64,000 nt of DNA from Notamacropus eugenii (lineage: Eukaryota; Chordata; Mammalia; Diprotodontia; Macropodidae). The DNA is taken from assembly GCF_028372415.1 (NCBI RefSeq), contig NC_092875.1, positions 144,926,856 through 144,990,855 of the forward strand, in the 5' to 3' direction. Numbering within the stretch: position 1 is the stretch's first letter; every line of letters begins with the position of its first letter. Both the position numbers and the translations under genes were made by a program. This document shows, in pieces, positions 22,806-35,239 of the stretch. The notes beneath the pieces were generated by a model. That model worked only from the letters and a program-made list of their open reading frames with translations, was not told the DNA's origin and ran no database searches.

Positions 22806-23159
22806 GGATTCATTCAGAATTCTTCCAGTGTCAGGTCAATTAACACTCCATTACTATTACCTAGATTGCATTGCTGGATCAATAGATTGGTACTGGGAGC
22901 CAAGACCAATGTATTTATGCATCCTTCTTTCTATACTCAATCATACAATGCCATGCTATTGGAAGTATAAATGAGTAGAATCACACGCTCCATTCCCTGG
23001 AGACTGACAAGGTATAGTATGGCAAATGAACAAAATATTTGCTACTGATTTAGTGCATTCTTATTTATTTTGAACTCTGTTTTTACTTTTATTTTTTAAA
23101 AACCAGAGCTATAAGGATTCACTAAAAGAAAAGGGTATCTCTGTCAAACTGATTTTAAG
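22806..23159. other. Unassigned noncoding sequence
   Basis: No repeat family or coding frame recognised. Confidence 0.45.
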
Positions 23160-23480
23160 TTCAGTTCTGACCAAGTCACTCTCTAGCTCAATAAATTCTA
23201 GTGGTCAACTATTGCCTCTAGAATGCAAACTCCTCATGTTGTCTTTGAAAGCCCTTCATCCCCTGTCCCCAAACTATCTTTTCAGTCTCATCAGAAATTC
23301 ATTTCCCTACTGTACTCTGAAGTCTAGACATCTGACCTTCTTTCTGTTTCTCTCACAATGCTCTCTCGGATGGTCATTCCCAGACCCCATAATATGCTCC
23401 TTCCTCACCTCTTCATTATAAAATTTCATTCTTCCTTCAAAATGTTGTTCAAGCATCACATTCTGCAGTGACTATATCAG
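23160..23480 (+). repeat. L2 fragment, sense
   Basis: 'tagtggtcaactattgcctc', 'tctttgaaagcccttcatcc' and 'caaaatgttgttcaagcatc' are co-linear with L2. Confidence 0.7.
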
Positions 23481-23639
23481 AGAATAAGTGGATATAAATA
23501 TGCAAAAATAAACACTATCTACTAAACACTGTGTTAGAACCTTGTGCTTATCAAATATTTGATTTCTCTTTCCTACCAAGTCTGGCACCATTCCAGTCTG
23601 TGCTATGCTACATACTCCGAACAAAAATATTTTTTCTTA

Positions 23640-23850
23640 AGTATAGATCTGAACTTGTGATGGGCCTACTCAACCAACTTCACTGTTTTCTGTTGCTTCT
23701 CAAAGAAAATATAAAGTCTGTTTGACTTTTAAAGTCATACACAACCTGGCCCCAATCTATCTATTTATTCATCTTCACCAGACACTATTCTCCCCTCTCA
23801 CTTCATCACTTCCATTTTTTCAGCTGATCACAGGACAATAAAAGATGGAC
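23640..23850 (+). repeat. L2 fragment, sense
   Basis: 'tagatctgaacttgtgatgg', 'ttttaaagtcatacacaacc' and 'tggccccaatctatctattt' fit the L2 region upstream of the one at 23160-23480. Confidence 0.65.
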
Positions 23851-24680
23851 TTGAGGTGGCAACTGGATCATTGTAAGAAAAATGTCCAGGTTTCAAGAGT
23901 TGGAAAACAATGAGTTAAGCTATAGGAAGAGAGAATGGGACAGCTTCTATGGAAATTTTTAAAGGTGATTTAAAGATTTTAAAGATGATTATTCTACAAT
24001 CCTGCCTGTTGTGGAATATCACACATGACTTTGAGAAAGCCCTTTCTCTTCTACAAATTTTGCTAACATTTTTGTCTTTCATCAAAATTTTAAATTCATC
24101 TGTTGCTTTGAACCTCAATTCATATAACATTTAGGGAAATAAAATGCTTTATTTTTCAAAAGGGGTTATGGGTAAGGTTTTTATTGATTATATCCACCAA
24201 TTTGGAAAACCCATTTTGTTATCTATAAATAAATTGGATCTAGATTCACTGCAAGAGGAAAGCTATATGCTAATAGAATTAATTGATTTAATTATACTTG
24301 GAATTAGCAACTCTTGTTAGGAAAAGAATATGTGGCAAGAAACTTGGACAATCCACAAAACAAGTCTCATCCCAAATGCAGAACTAATCACACAGTACAT
24401 ATCCATTAGATAGTGGTAGATTGGTTAGCTCATCCCAGTTTGAGACTGGCTAATCACTTGTGAGGGACGAGGAGAAAAGAAAGTATGATTGGTGACTTAT
24501 GGCATACAAAGTGAGGGTATCAGAACCTCAAAGTCTTTTTGCAGTTGTCCTGAAATGAGACCTTAAATATTATCACAAAACCTAGCTGGCACCAAGGACT
24601 GAACAAGAATGTATGAAAAGGCCATAAGCTTTGAATTCTTTCAGTGTAAACAGCTTGGGGAGTGGGCCAAGGTGGATAAG
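23851..24680. other. Unassigned AT-rich noncoding sequence
   Basis: No repeat family, RNA gene or credible coding frame recognised. Overlapping short frames on both strands at about 23915-24134 show no family features. Confidence 0.45.
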
Positions 24681-24689
24681 ACTATATTT

Positions 24690-24815
24690 AAAGACTATAT
24701 AGTTCATCTAGTCCAATCCTTTCATTTTATAGTTGAGAAAAATGAAACCCAAGGACATACAGCAAACAAGTGGGAGAGGTAGGAACAGAATCTGGGCCTT
24801 CCTTGAAAATATAAT
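24690..24815 (-). repeat. Old MIR-type SINE
   Basis: 'tcatctagtccaatcctttc', 'attttatagttgagaaaaat' and 'acatacagcaaacaagtggg' match the family at 10015-10325. Confidence 0.6.
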
Positions 24816-24829
24816 GTTCTGACTGAATG

Positions 24830-25028
24830 AATATATAAATATATAGACATAGAGACAGAATATGTATATATGTACCTATATGTGTATATGTATGTTTGTG
24901 TGTGTATATATGCATATATTATGTATGTATTTTATGTAATGTATTATGTATACATTCTGTATGTATATATAGAAAGAGAGACAGAGAGAGAGACAGAAAT
25001 AGTGAGATAGAGACAGAGAGTGGGGAAA

Positions 25029-25072
<44 letters not shown>
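24830..25072. repeat. Compound microsatellite (TATG)n then (GA)n
   Basis: 24830-24970 is TATA/TATG-rich. 24970-25072 is GA-rich, ending in a pure (GA) run of about 42 bp at 25030-25072. Confidence 0.9.
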
Positions 25073-25074
<2 letters not shown>

Positions 25075-28000
25075 GTTTTGCTTTCTAAAAGGAAACCCAG
25101 TTGATTCATGTGGATATGAATGACATGAAAAGAGGCTCAGACTTTAGAAACTGGTAGACGCTGACCAGTAAGAAAGTCCATTTATAGACAAAACAGACCC
25201 ATTCCTCCCAGTGACACTGAAGAGAGTAGGGAAAGGAAAACTGATGAAGGATTCATCCATCATAATACAATACAAATAAGGGACTGTCACTCATATTCCT
25301 AATGTCACAAACTGTTTAGTGATTTTTGACAACCATAGAACCAGCTACAACTGCCTTCCTCACTTTTCAATACTTCCCTAAATTCTGAAGAAAAAAAAAT
25401 CAAGCTAAATTGTTTCTCTGGCCATTCAGTTCATCACTTATGAATCCATGTCACGGCATCTTGGTATTTCTGTGAAATACCTAGTTCATACTGTATTCAA
25501 AATCACTATTTCATAGTGAATGACTGTCTTTTGGTTTAGCCTCTCATCTGACACTTTGCATGGCTAAGTCATTCATATGACTTCTCTTTTTCTGATCCGA
25601 ATATATGGTAATAATTAGGAATATGGTGCCTTAAATTCATTTAAATATTCATATTTTAATATCATAAAATTACTCCTATAAAAGAAGACTGTATTCAGAT
25701 AAATAAATTTATCACTTGCCATTATTTACCCCAGTTGAATTTATTTGATTAAGACAGTACAGGAAGACAACACAAAAATTTTACAAAAATAAACAGCCTT
25801 TAAATGTATTTATTCTAATACTGATAACTAAGTTATTTAGAGATATAGATCATAAAGTGCATTAATAGGACAGGGTATATTTGAGTTTTAAAACAACTCA
25901 ACTTCAATTTTCATGTCTTTAAAATAGATTAACCATAATAGGCTTTATTTTTTCCCCTTTTCTAGATATATACAATTCTACAGGGCTTTTTAATTCAAAT
26001 CCTTAAATGAAAAAGTTGAGAATACAAGGTCAGGGAAATTGTTATTTATGGTTGAAATGTTTTTGCTACATCTATTTTAAGAAGGGCAATTTTTCATTTC
26101 ATTTTTTTAAAAATTGCTTTAAAATGTTTAGCTGACTGTACAAAATTACCCAATGTACAACAAGCATGTTTTTGTCCTTTCTCCAAGCATGAAAGTTGCC
26201 TAAGAATTACATAAGATACACATAAAACATATTTCATAGAGCAAAATATATTTTCAATATCATTTAACTATACTTGTGTGTAACGATGTTCTTTACACTT
26301 GATTATTATGTTAAAATTCCTCTAAGATGTGCTTTCCTCTTAAATTCCTCCCATATTTTCTGAGTCATCCTTATATTTCAGGAATATTTATTGCCTGTAA
26401 AGACAGAATAGAATGTCAATATTTGAATCCCTCTTAAGCTGTACGGATTTTTATTCTTTAATGCCAGTATTTTATATCGTGATGGCCTGTCAGTTGTGAT
26501 GATCACTGTTTTGTAACTGAAGCAGATGTCTCCACAGAATATCACTGTTCACTGTTTCATTTTATTGCTATGAGAAGTACTGCCAACTAAGTTGGTTCCC
26601 CCCCACACACATGACATCGCCCTCCTTGACCCATTTTTCTTTCTGCATTTATAGTGACCTAAATCCATTTAGTCATGACAAATATTTTAGAACAGTAAAA
26701 TTTCCATTTGCTTTTCTTGTCATTGGAAGCAACTTTTACTCCTGTGTCACAGGAAACAGCCTCTTTGCCTTGCAAACCAGAAGAAATTTTGGGTTTTGAG
26801 AGTAGCATCTGGACACAGAAAGCCCTACTATTACTGAACTGTAGCATCAAGAAACCTGTCAGTCCTGCTGAAAGATGCTGCATGCTCCAGGGGTCAGGGA
26901 ATAAAGATGAGGATGTTTTCCAAGAATCAAAAATGGAAGTGAGTATGGGAATTATTTGTTCTGTCAAAAATAAAATGAGATGCCATCTTTTCTATGTCTT
27001 CTTCTGAAACAACACTTTCTATGAACTTGACCCAGCAGCTGGACTTTCTCTGAGCAAAATGAGATTTCACAAAAATAACAAAATTAACTATAACTTAAAA
27101 TGGAAAGGATTTAAAGTTGATGAATGTTTTAAAAAAAAATTAAACAGGCTCCAGAAATCAGGGTTGATTACAACATAGAAGAAGTTAGGGGAAAAAACTA
27201 TTATTTTTTAAAAATCATCATCGTCATCATCATCACTTTTAAAGTCTCTTGGCGTTTGAAGGAGAAGAAAATCTCAAGTGTAGTTAGCATCTAAAATTGA
27301 ATAGCTAGCTAAGGCCTCCATCGATATATAAAATCAGTGGCAATGACACAGAGTACTTTGTTTAAAGACTACTTTGGGATGGTTAAGAAAAAGATGATAC
27401 AATCTAATATGTGATAAAGAGAGATGACTAGTACATATAATATTCTTTACTGGCAGGCATTCCTATCATGTCATATCAAAGTCTAGCAAAATGTTGAAAG
27501 TTAGAAATGTTATCAAGCATTAGCAGGCATTTAAAGAACGTCTCTTGAATATTTCTAGCATAAAAAAGTATTTCATGTGATGTAAATGAATGGTAATTTT
27601 CTGACTTTAAAAGAGAGCAGTGCCAGTACATTTCAGCGTTCTGGACCCAATTCTGCAAACATGGAGATGCTTTCAATTTGCTCTGCCTGCCTTCCCGCCT
27701 TAGATGGCTGCGATTGCAGCGAAATTAATCCATTTAAAAATCTGCGGCTTAAACTTAAGGATTTTCGTTTTTTTTTCCCCCCTCTCTCTTTTTTTTCTTA
27801 GAATATCAATAAGTTCCAATTGAAGAGCGGATTCTTTTGCAATTCAGGCATGTGCCGGCGATAACGGGCGAGTTGGCATGAAGAGAGGCAGAGATGGATT
27901 AATTATGCAGAGAACATGGAAATTCTGCTTATCATCGGCTAGCAAAGGAGCCCAGCTCACATAATCAGCAAACGAAGGGAGAGAAAAAAATAACAATGCA

Positions 28001-29774
28001 ATGGCACCTTCCAGCCCATCATCAGGATTTTTTCTACCCCCTTGTAATTAAAAAATAACATACACTTATAGCCCTATCTCCTGTGCAGGCAAGGAGTGGA
28101 TGTCCACAAAATAATTGCACTGGGATATTAGAGCTGGGAACACGACTTGTCCATTTCTACTCTCCTTTCCTTTTGCCCTCCTTTTCTCTTTTGGCCTCTA
28201 CAAGGCCCTTCTCTTCTGAACACAGTCCAAATCAGATGGACGTCTCAGGAGACATCCAATCTCAATGTGCTTAAGTCCCAAACTTCCATCTTATCATGAT
28301 TCAAGCAAACACATATATGATAAATATTGGAAGGAGTGAATCTGGAACCTCTGTTGGTGATCACCTGTGAGCCATTTAGTCAATGTCATCTTGATGAAAC
28401 TTTTCAAAGAATCTTTTCAATTGACAATGGGTTTTGCTATGGCTATTCTCACATTGGCAAAATCACAAATCTTTGATGTCTGGATGGATTGGCATCCTTA
28501 TTTCCCCTAGAAAGCATTCCATTTGTTGAAATTTTCCCTTTCTTTTCTATTTTTAAAAATTCACAAAACCTCAATTCAACTTCAAAGTTTGGTCTGCAAA
28601 AAAAAAAAAAAATCTGACTTTTTGTGATAATATTAAAACGAGTCCCTAAAATGTGAATCCTTAAGCTCTGATTCCAAAGGAGCAAAGTAAACTATAATAA
28701 AGTTTGTTTATTGTTTTAAAAAATCAAATTGGATGTTCTATATTTATGTGTGTTGGAGGTGCTACTTTCCAGTTCTTCGAATTAGGATGCAAACACCTAT
28801 GTGAATTGATGACACTTCCTGAGCTGAATTCAATCAAAGCAGGTTTGCCTGCCTTAATCACCAACTAAATAATGTTACCAAATCTCAGTATAAGCCATGG
28901 GAGGCCTTGGGCATGCGAGTAGTTTTTTTTTTTTTCTTTCCTGTTAAATTTGCCAGTCAGCAATAGAGTTAGAAAGGTGAAAATGAAACCCAAGAAAGAC
29001 AAAAAATTATGCAACATTGGATAGAAAAAAATGTTACAAAGTGTAGTAAGCTGAAATTATAAAGCTGGCAGTCTCTGGAAATGTAATTTATTCATAGAGT
29101 TCCACCAAGTCAGAGAACCAGTGTGGGGCGCAGTTTGCACATTATTAAGGATGCTCCAAATGATACTGATAATTATTGATAGATTTTTCTTTACTAATTG
29201 TTTCTGTTTCATATGTACATATCTATGCATAGGTTTGTACTTACATAGCGATACATAATTATATTTTATAATATTATGTCATATTAAATTAACAAATACC
29301 CAGACATACTAATACATTTACATAAACACTATATTATATACATGTGTGTTTGATGTACATTAACGTTCAGGTGGAATCTTTTGTGATATGAGCTATGTTA
29401 ATATGGAAAACTCACGGTTTTGGAAAAAAAAGATGAAAAGCAAACTAGGGAAAAATGTTCTCTGGAAGGATAATATTGATAGTAGGAAGAGGAAGATGGG
29501 GCAAAAAGAAAAGAAAAAAAATGATTAGAAGAAAAAAATGGCATTTTTTTCCCTTCCTGATGAAGCAACATTTTGTGGGGTATATACATACTTGAGGTAT
29601 TTTAACCTGAATAAAATATGTAAATAGAAGACCACAGAATTAGTCTGTGTATGTATTCCTATATCAATACATGAACACAATGCATAAAGTGGAGGCAGTT
29701 CTAGTAGCCAGAACACAATGTATGAGAGATAGAAGATCATAGCTCCATCCAATCAGGAGATTTAGGCAATGACA
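25073..29774. other. Transposon-poor noncoding block, left half
   Basis: Over 4.7 kb no LINE, SINE, LTR or DNA element could be recognised apart from short simple repeats, such as (ATC)n at 27213-27236. Coding frames are short and featureless. The part at 27640-28070 looks like a conserved noncoding element and is listed separately. Confidence 0.5.
27640..28070. promoter_or_regulatory. Candidate conserved noncoding element
   Basis: A non-repetitive stretch that keeps several CpGs in a CpG-poor window (gcgattgcagcg, gtgccggcgataacgggcga). It has homeodomain-type cores (gattaattatg at 27897-27907) and dense non-redundant text. The texture is that of a developmental enhancer; no alignment was possible here. 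Confidence 0.35.
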
Positions 29775-30060
29775 ATCTGGATCCCATTTCCCACTGGACT
29801 CCTATCCTGTCTCACTGTGTGACCTCAAACAAGTAAATCATTCTGCCTCTCTATTTCTCAACTTCCTAAATGTACTCCATATTTTGAACACTAGGTCAGT
29901 AGCTTATATCTGGCAAGCATTTTGGATTTCCTGGATTAAAAGGTACCTTATTGAAAACAGTATAACAGTAAAGTGATTTGCAAATCTTAAATTACAATGT
30001 AAATGTTACCATTGTTATTAATGATATTAATATTAATAAAATGAACACATAGGTTATATT
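29775..30060 (+). repeat. MIR-type SINE, decayed
   Basis: 'actgtgtgacctcaaacaag', 'attctgcctctctatttctc' and the 3' part 'aaagtgatttgcaaatctta' fit a marsupial MIR-type SINE in sense orientation. Confidence 0.5.
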
Positions 30061-30539
30061 TGTCACTCTTGGAAAGATTAGCAGAAGAAATCCTATGAAA
30101 TCCTCTGTTGTTTCTGCTAAGAGAATGAGAGGTGTCACAGGAAGTGAACCTGATTAGGAATTATTTAGTACCCAAAGTTTTGATTGATTAGAAATTTCAA
30201 CGAAAAAAAGGCAAATGACTCGAATTTAACACTTTTAAGAAGTGTTAGATTAACATTCTAGTAAACTAAAACCACCTGAGCAGCCAGGACACATATTGAA
30301 AAAAAAGCAAAATGAAAACATTAATTAAAATTTTAAGAAAAAGAAATCTCCTATGGTCTCACCAGAGCCTTATGCTTGTCTCCTATTGAAAGATTTAAGT
30401 TGTTTTTTGGTTATGAATCTGTTGGCTTCCTCTTTGTCTGAGGACTACTTTCTGTTTGAGTTTGTAAACAAAGTACAACACAACACCAATTTAGCTCCCA
30501 TAACCAGGGTGGTCTCTATATGAAACAGGAGGTTAAGAA
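30061..30539. other. Unassigned AT-rich noncoding sequence
   Basis: Nothing recognisable. Confidence 0.45.
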
Positions 30540-30595
30540 TTTAATGAATTGGCACATAGTAGGCAATTAATAAATACTTGTTGATTGATGAATTT
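30540..30595 (+). repeat. L2/MIR 3' tip
   Basis: 'ggcacatagtaggcaattaa' and 'taaatacttgttgattgatg' are the typical last bases of L2 or MIR. Confidence 0.65.
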
Positions 30596-31159
30596 GTAGC
30601 CAGTTCCATAGTGCTGGGCCATCCAACCAATCCTTGCACCTTCCCTGGCCTCATATTTGAACCTTTCAGGTGGTTTATCATATCTTTCTGACATACCACT
30701 CAAAACTTTAGTGAGGCAGAATACTTTTATAATCTCCTATACCTCCTCCAAACATGTCTTAACATCTTTCACAAGAGAGAGTAGATAATAGAATTCTCTA
30801 TTACCATAACTGTAAATGGATTTGTAATCTTACCCATGATTAAAATTATTTTCATCATGAAGTAGAATTCTCATTATTGTTGCAATTTTAATATTATCAA
30901 CTATAAAGTGTCTTAGTGATTGATATTATAGACAGAGAAACCCTATATTATGGTAATTAAATTTAAAATGAATCAGCCATTCTTATATGTCTCTGTACAG
31001 CACCTGATTATTTGAAAACAATTATCTTTCGATGTCACCTAATGGCATATGGTTATGCCTAGAGGAATTGTTTGGGGTCAAAAAGTTGTTGCAGAGTTGG
31101 AACAGGCAGCTGCTGGATCTTAGCAGTCATTAAAAATATTGTTTTTTTCCATTTAAGAA

Positions 31160-31213
31160 ACACACACACACACACACATCCACACACACACACACACACA
31201 CCCACACACACCA
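31160..31213. repeat. (CA)n microsatellite
   Basis: CA dinucleotides with two short interruptions (tcca, ccca). Confidence 0.95.
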
Positions 31214-31238
31214 CAAAGGCAATCTATAACCCCGGAGG

Positions 31239-31254
31239 AATTCAGGCCTGAATT
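31239..31254. repeat. 16-bp perfect palindrome
   Basis: aattcaggcctgaatt equals its own reverse complement. It lies in non-repetitive sequence right after a (CA)n tract. Confidence 0.9.
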
Positions 31255-31470
31255 AGGGAATCTTTGAACAAAACCTTCAGGCTGAAACGTGCATTCATCA
31301 TGGGTTAGTCTCACTGACATTAAAGGCAGCCTTTTCTTCAGGAAACACCAGGAACCCTGGGCATGAGACTACCTGTCTTTGAGGCTGATGGCTTTTCTTT
31401 TCGGATCAAGGATGGGGATGTACAGTATAATTCTGCTTTACATTGGATAAATTGTTCTTCAAAGGAAACG

Positions 31471-31502
31471 TCTCTCTCTCTCTCTCTCCCTCTCTCTCTC
31501 TG
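31471..31502. repeat. (TC)n microsatellite
   Basis: CT dinucleotides with one CCC interruption. Confidence 0.9.
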
Positions 31503-31688
31503 TTTCTTCTTTCTGCATTGAATATCTGCATTTTAACCCAATATTATTTCCCGTTCATCTCATTTAAGAAGATATTATGGAGTTACCAATTGCAAATATG
31601 CCTCTTCTCCCTCTAACCTTCTACTTTTTACAACTGCTTTCTGTGACAAGGTTCTTTGGCTTCCCTATCCTCCCCATCCCATTATACC

Positions 31689-31713
31689 ACTACACACACT
31701 CACACACACACAC

Positions 31714-31741
<28 letters not shown>
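31689..31741. repeat. (CA)n microsatellite followed by T-run
   Basis: About 50 bp of CA with minor breaks (tcac, taca), then ttttttt. Confidence 0.95.
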
Positions 31742-31744
<3 letters not shown>

Positions 31745-31969
31745 TTTGGAAAAAAATTAACACAAAAAAATTCTTTAGTACTTGGGTTCATTTGCAGATT
31801 TCCCCAGGCTTGCAAAAAGCACACCTGTTGTGCTGTCTGGATTTCCTTTTCTGATCATGGGCTTCTGACAAAGAGGGGGGGAAAGAAAGATTTTTATCAA
31901 ACACTCTTCACTGGACAATGAATTTTCTTCACCATTTGAATGTATCTGTGGAATGCCTGAGTGATTCAT

Positions 31970-32180
31970 TACAGCAGATTCTGAAGTATGACAATGGGCC
32001 GCAGAAATGACTGATGGTATCTTTTTCCTGATTTCATTTCCCTGATCCTCTTCATCCCTTGGCCTGTGTACCTCGATTAATTAGAAACCAGGGATTTTCA
32101 CTCATCAGCTGATGGGTTTCATGCTCCGCTCTGTCACAAATCTGCTGCCTGTACTATCTCTCTTACAGCTGGTGGTTGCT
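31970..32180. promoter_or_regulatory. Candidate conserved noncoding element
   Basis: Dense non-repetitive text with a homeodomain-type core (cgattaattag at about 32073), an E-box CAGCTG overlapping 'atcagctgatgg' (about 32105) and a second CAGCTG near 32167. It is inferred from texture and motifs only. Confidence 0.35.
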
Positions 32181-33484
32181 TTAAAAACTTTTCCTTTTTC
32201 TTCCTTTTTTTTCTTCCTTTTTTGAAGCAGTGCTTTGTGACTCCAGGTTTAGGCCTTTTTAAGATTCAGACTTTTTTTTAAAAAAGAGATTAAAAATTAA
32301 AGTAAAGGAGATTCAAAATCTCTGATTAAGTTAATCCCTATCCAAATGATACTTGTCCCAAAATGAACTTTTTGAAGAGATAATAATGTAAACGTTTCCT
32401 AGCTCTCAGCTCTCCAAGTTCTTTTTTTCCCAAGATATAATAATTGAAGTATTATGCAAAGGATGAAAGTGTATAAATATGATTTGGTGTGTGTACGCTA
32501 AGGCCCATGGGCTCAGCTCACATGCAGCTTAGTGCTGCCCATGCTCTATGGCTAAAACCCACTTGCATTTCAGATTCCTGTTGTAGAAAGCATCTTATAA
32601 TAGGCTCCTGCACTAAAGCATGGAACCATTATTGTTTCTGGAGGAAATATTCCATAATTGAAATATGCTCCCCCTTAGGGTATATACCAAATTAAATCAC
32701 GTGGTGATATAATCCCTAAGGAACCAAACCATAATTAAATAGCATTTAAAATGCAGAAGATTTTATAATATAATTCTCCTTCATGAACTTAAAATAATGT
32801 GTAAATCACAGGTGAAACAAAATATACATCAATTATTTTTTACCACAAAATTAAAAAAATAGTGACTACTATGATGGTCATTCCTTATTGCTTTTGTCTC
32901 CGTGAATTTATTTAACATCAACAATGAACATAATTCTGGAATGAAGACCAGAGTCATCCATTTGAAAAGCCAGATTCCAGAGTTAAATTCATCACTTTTT
33001 TTCCTGTTTCATCACTTACAGACACCTTATACTTATACTCAAATGCTCATAAACACTTACAGTCTTTCTAGGAGGAAGCTAAGAGTTTCCAAAGTTTCCT
33101 GTCTTTGCCTAATGAGAAGAAGACAGGCTAGCCATGCTCTATAGCTTTAAAGACTCCAGGACCTAAGTTTTGTTCTCTTGATTAGGACTTTTGGCATACA
33201 TATCAAAGGGACATGGTGAAAGCATACGAAGATACATTTCCTGGGCCTCATTTTTAAAAGCACCAAGGTAGTACAGCATATTCAATTCAATTGAATCCAT
33301 CCCATTCCAATCCAATCTAACCCAATACAATGAAATAGAGTACAAAGAGCATGTAGTAAATAAAAAATGAAAATTCCTCATTAAGAATTTCATGATCTTC
33401 AGCCTTTAGTCTTGGGCATGGACCCATGATTTCCTTGGTATAGGTGGACTTCCACCCTCCAGTGAAATCACAGGTCCTGCCCAC

Positions 33485-33640
33485 AGCCAAATGTGTAAGG
33501 TGCTATGCTCGGAATATTAAGGGAATCCAACAATATTAAGAGAATACAACAATAAAGCAAAGCAAAAATAAAAGCAACTGAAATAAATGAACAAAATACC
33601 CTGGTCACTGCCCTCAAGAAACTTTCATTTTACAAGACAT
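33485..33640 (-). repeat. L2 3' fragment, antisense
   Basis: 'ctggtcactgccctcaagaa' and 'actttcattttacaagacat' match antisense L2. A short internal repeat (aatattaag.gaatccaacaa) lies at 33512-33550. Confidence 0.6.
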
Positions 33641-35100
33641 CCAAGATCTAGCAAATCGTGTTTTTGTAATCCTTGTCTGTAGCAAGGCAAACTGTTCTTT
33701 ACCATGATATTTTTTTCTATTTAGAAGTTAAATCTTCTTTTTCATTAGAAGGGAATAGAGACAGAGAAGAGTGCCTTACTTCTGTCAGGGCAATCATAAT
33801 TTGTTAAAAGATCTACGTGGTCTTATGTCTATTTGTGTTCCTGTATTTCCATGAATTAAAGTTCCCAAAAGCTTTAATTACAAAAGTCTAGTGGTTTATG
33901 TGTCAAAAAGTTTAGCTTGGTTGATAAATACAACGTCATACACATTTTTGTTGAACTGCTTCCTGAAAGATGTTCCAGGAAATGAAATCAAGTATAATTA
34001 TGTTGAATTCAGATAAACTGTTTTTTGTTAGTATTATTATTTTTGCTCTAGTAACTTTCAAGACTGGCAAAGGTGAAAGGTCAGGAAAATTATTCTTCAG
34101 TTAGCACACAATTGAAACAGATCCATTAGATTTTTGATGATAACAAATTTCCTGTATTAGCAAATTGTTTGGCTTCATGTAAATTACTCTGAAGGCAAAA
34201 AAAAAAGCAGTCATTTAAATCACAAAGTGCCTCTAATCAACTAACTGGGCAAGGGGCAAGAAGTGAGTGAAGGCTTTAACAATTTTAAATAGTTCTTTAT
34301 ATTAAAGAAATATTTTATAGTACTGTAACAAATTAATTATATCCCACTTTTCAATAAAACAGGCACCAGAAACACTTCCATTTTACTTGATTCATAAGCA
34401 AGCTGCATCTTAAAACTATCCTTAGCAAAACTTATCATATCAAAACATTAAACATATCAAAAATTAACAGATGAATTTTATTTTTGATTCATTAAAAATA
34501 TCATTCTGATTATCAGAAAGAAAAGTATATTCTTTTACTAGAAATTTGTTTGAATCACATAGCAACTCTCAATAATTTATATCTATTATCCACACATCTT
34601 CCAGGTCCAAGCTCTTAGTGTTGCAGAAACCACAGGGAAGGTCTTTGCAGGGGTACCAGGCTGCAGCAAGAAGTGCTAGCAGTAAAGCAATCAGAACTGG
34701 GCAGGTATTGTAACAAACAACCTAAGAAGCAGATTTGGAGTCAGAAGATGTGGAGTGCCAATCAGAGATTTGTCATTATTTTTTCAGTTTTCTCTTTTTC
34801 TCTAAAGTTACTGCCAATTTAAGTCTGATGATGCCATGAGTTGGAAAGAACCTTGATGCAAGCTGGTTGAAAGCTGTTTCTGGGGATCCTTTTATGCCAC
34901 TATCCCATGCTGATTTCCCTGTGCCCATGCCTTGAACTACAGAGCTTGAATATGATACTGCTTTGGGGCTTTGAGGACTCTACAATGCCATGAAGCAGTC
35001 AAAAGTCTTTAAAGATGCTGGGAGAATTCTAAAATGATACACTACCTTACATATGCATATCACTTTTTACTTTTCCAAAACACATTGTATTGCTTTATTC
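33641..35100. other. Transposon-poor noncoding block, right part
   Basis: No repeat family recognised apart from a weak MIR-like phrase at about 34733-34785 (tttggagtcagaagatgtgg). No coding frame with family features. Confidence 0.45.
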
Positions 35101-35147
35101 TTCACCAAAACCAAACCAAACCAAACCAAACCAAAACAAAACAAAAC
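35101..35147. repeat. (CCAAA)n pentanucleotide repeat
   Basis: About six CCAAA units grading into (CAAAA)n. Confidence 0.9.
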
Positions 35148-35239
35148 TCTGTAATGAGAGAGCAGGTCACCAACAATCTCCTAACTTACAAATCCAATGG
35201 CCTTTATAGTCTATCCTTTGTAACTCTTCTGCAACATGT

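Larger units (their letters stand above)
30596..33430. other. Transposon-poor noncoding block, middle
   Basis: No interspersed repeat recognised except simple repeats: (CA)n at 31160-31213 and 31689-31741, (TC)n at 31471-31502, and a CCAAT/TCAAT-rich pentamer stretch at 33287-33332. A 16-bp perfect palindrome lies at 31239-31254. Candidate conserved stretches are at 31225-31400, 31970-32180 and 32450-32720. Confidence 0.5.

Noticed and set aside
26659..27007. Overlapping frames of about 100 codons on both strands
   Set aside because: Neither has a recognisable domain or splice context, and overlap on both strands argues for chance.
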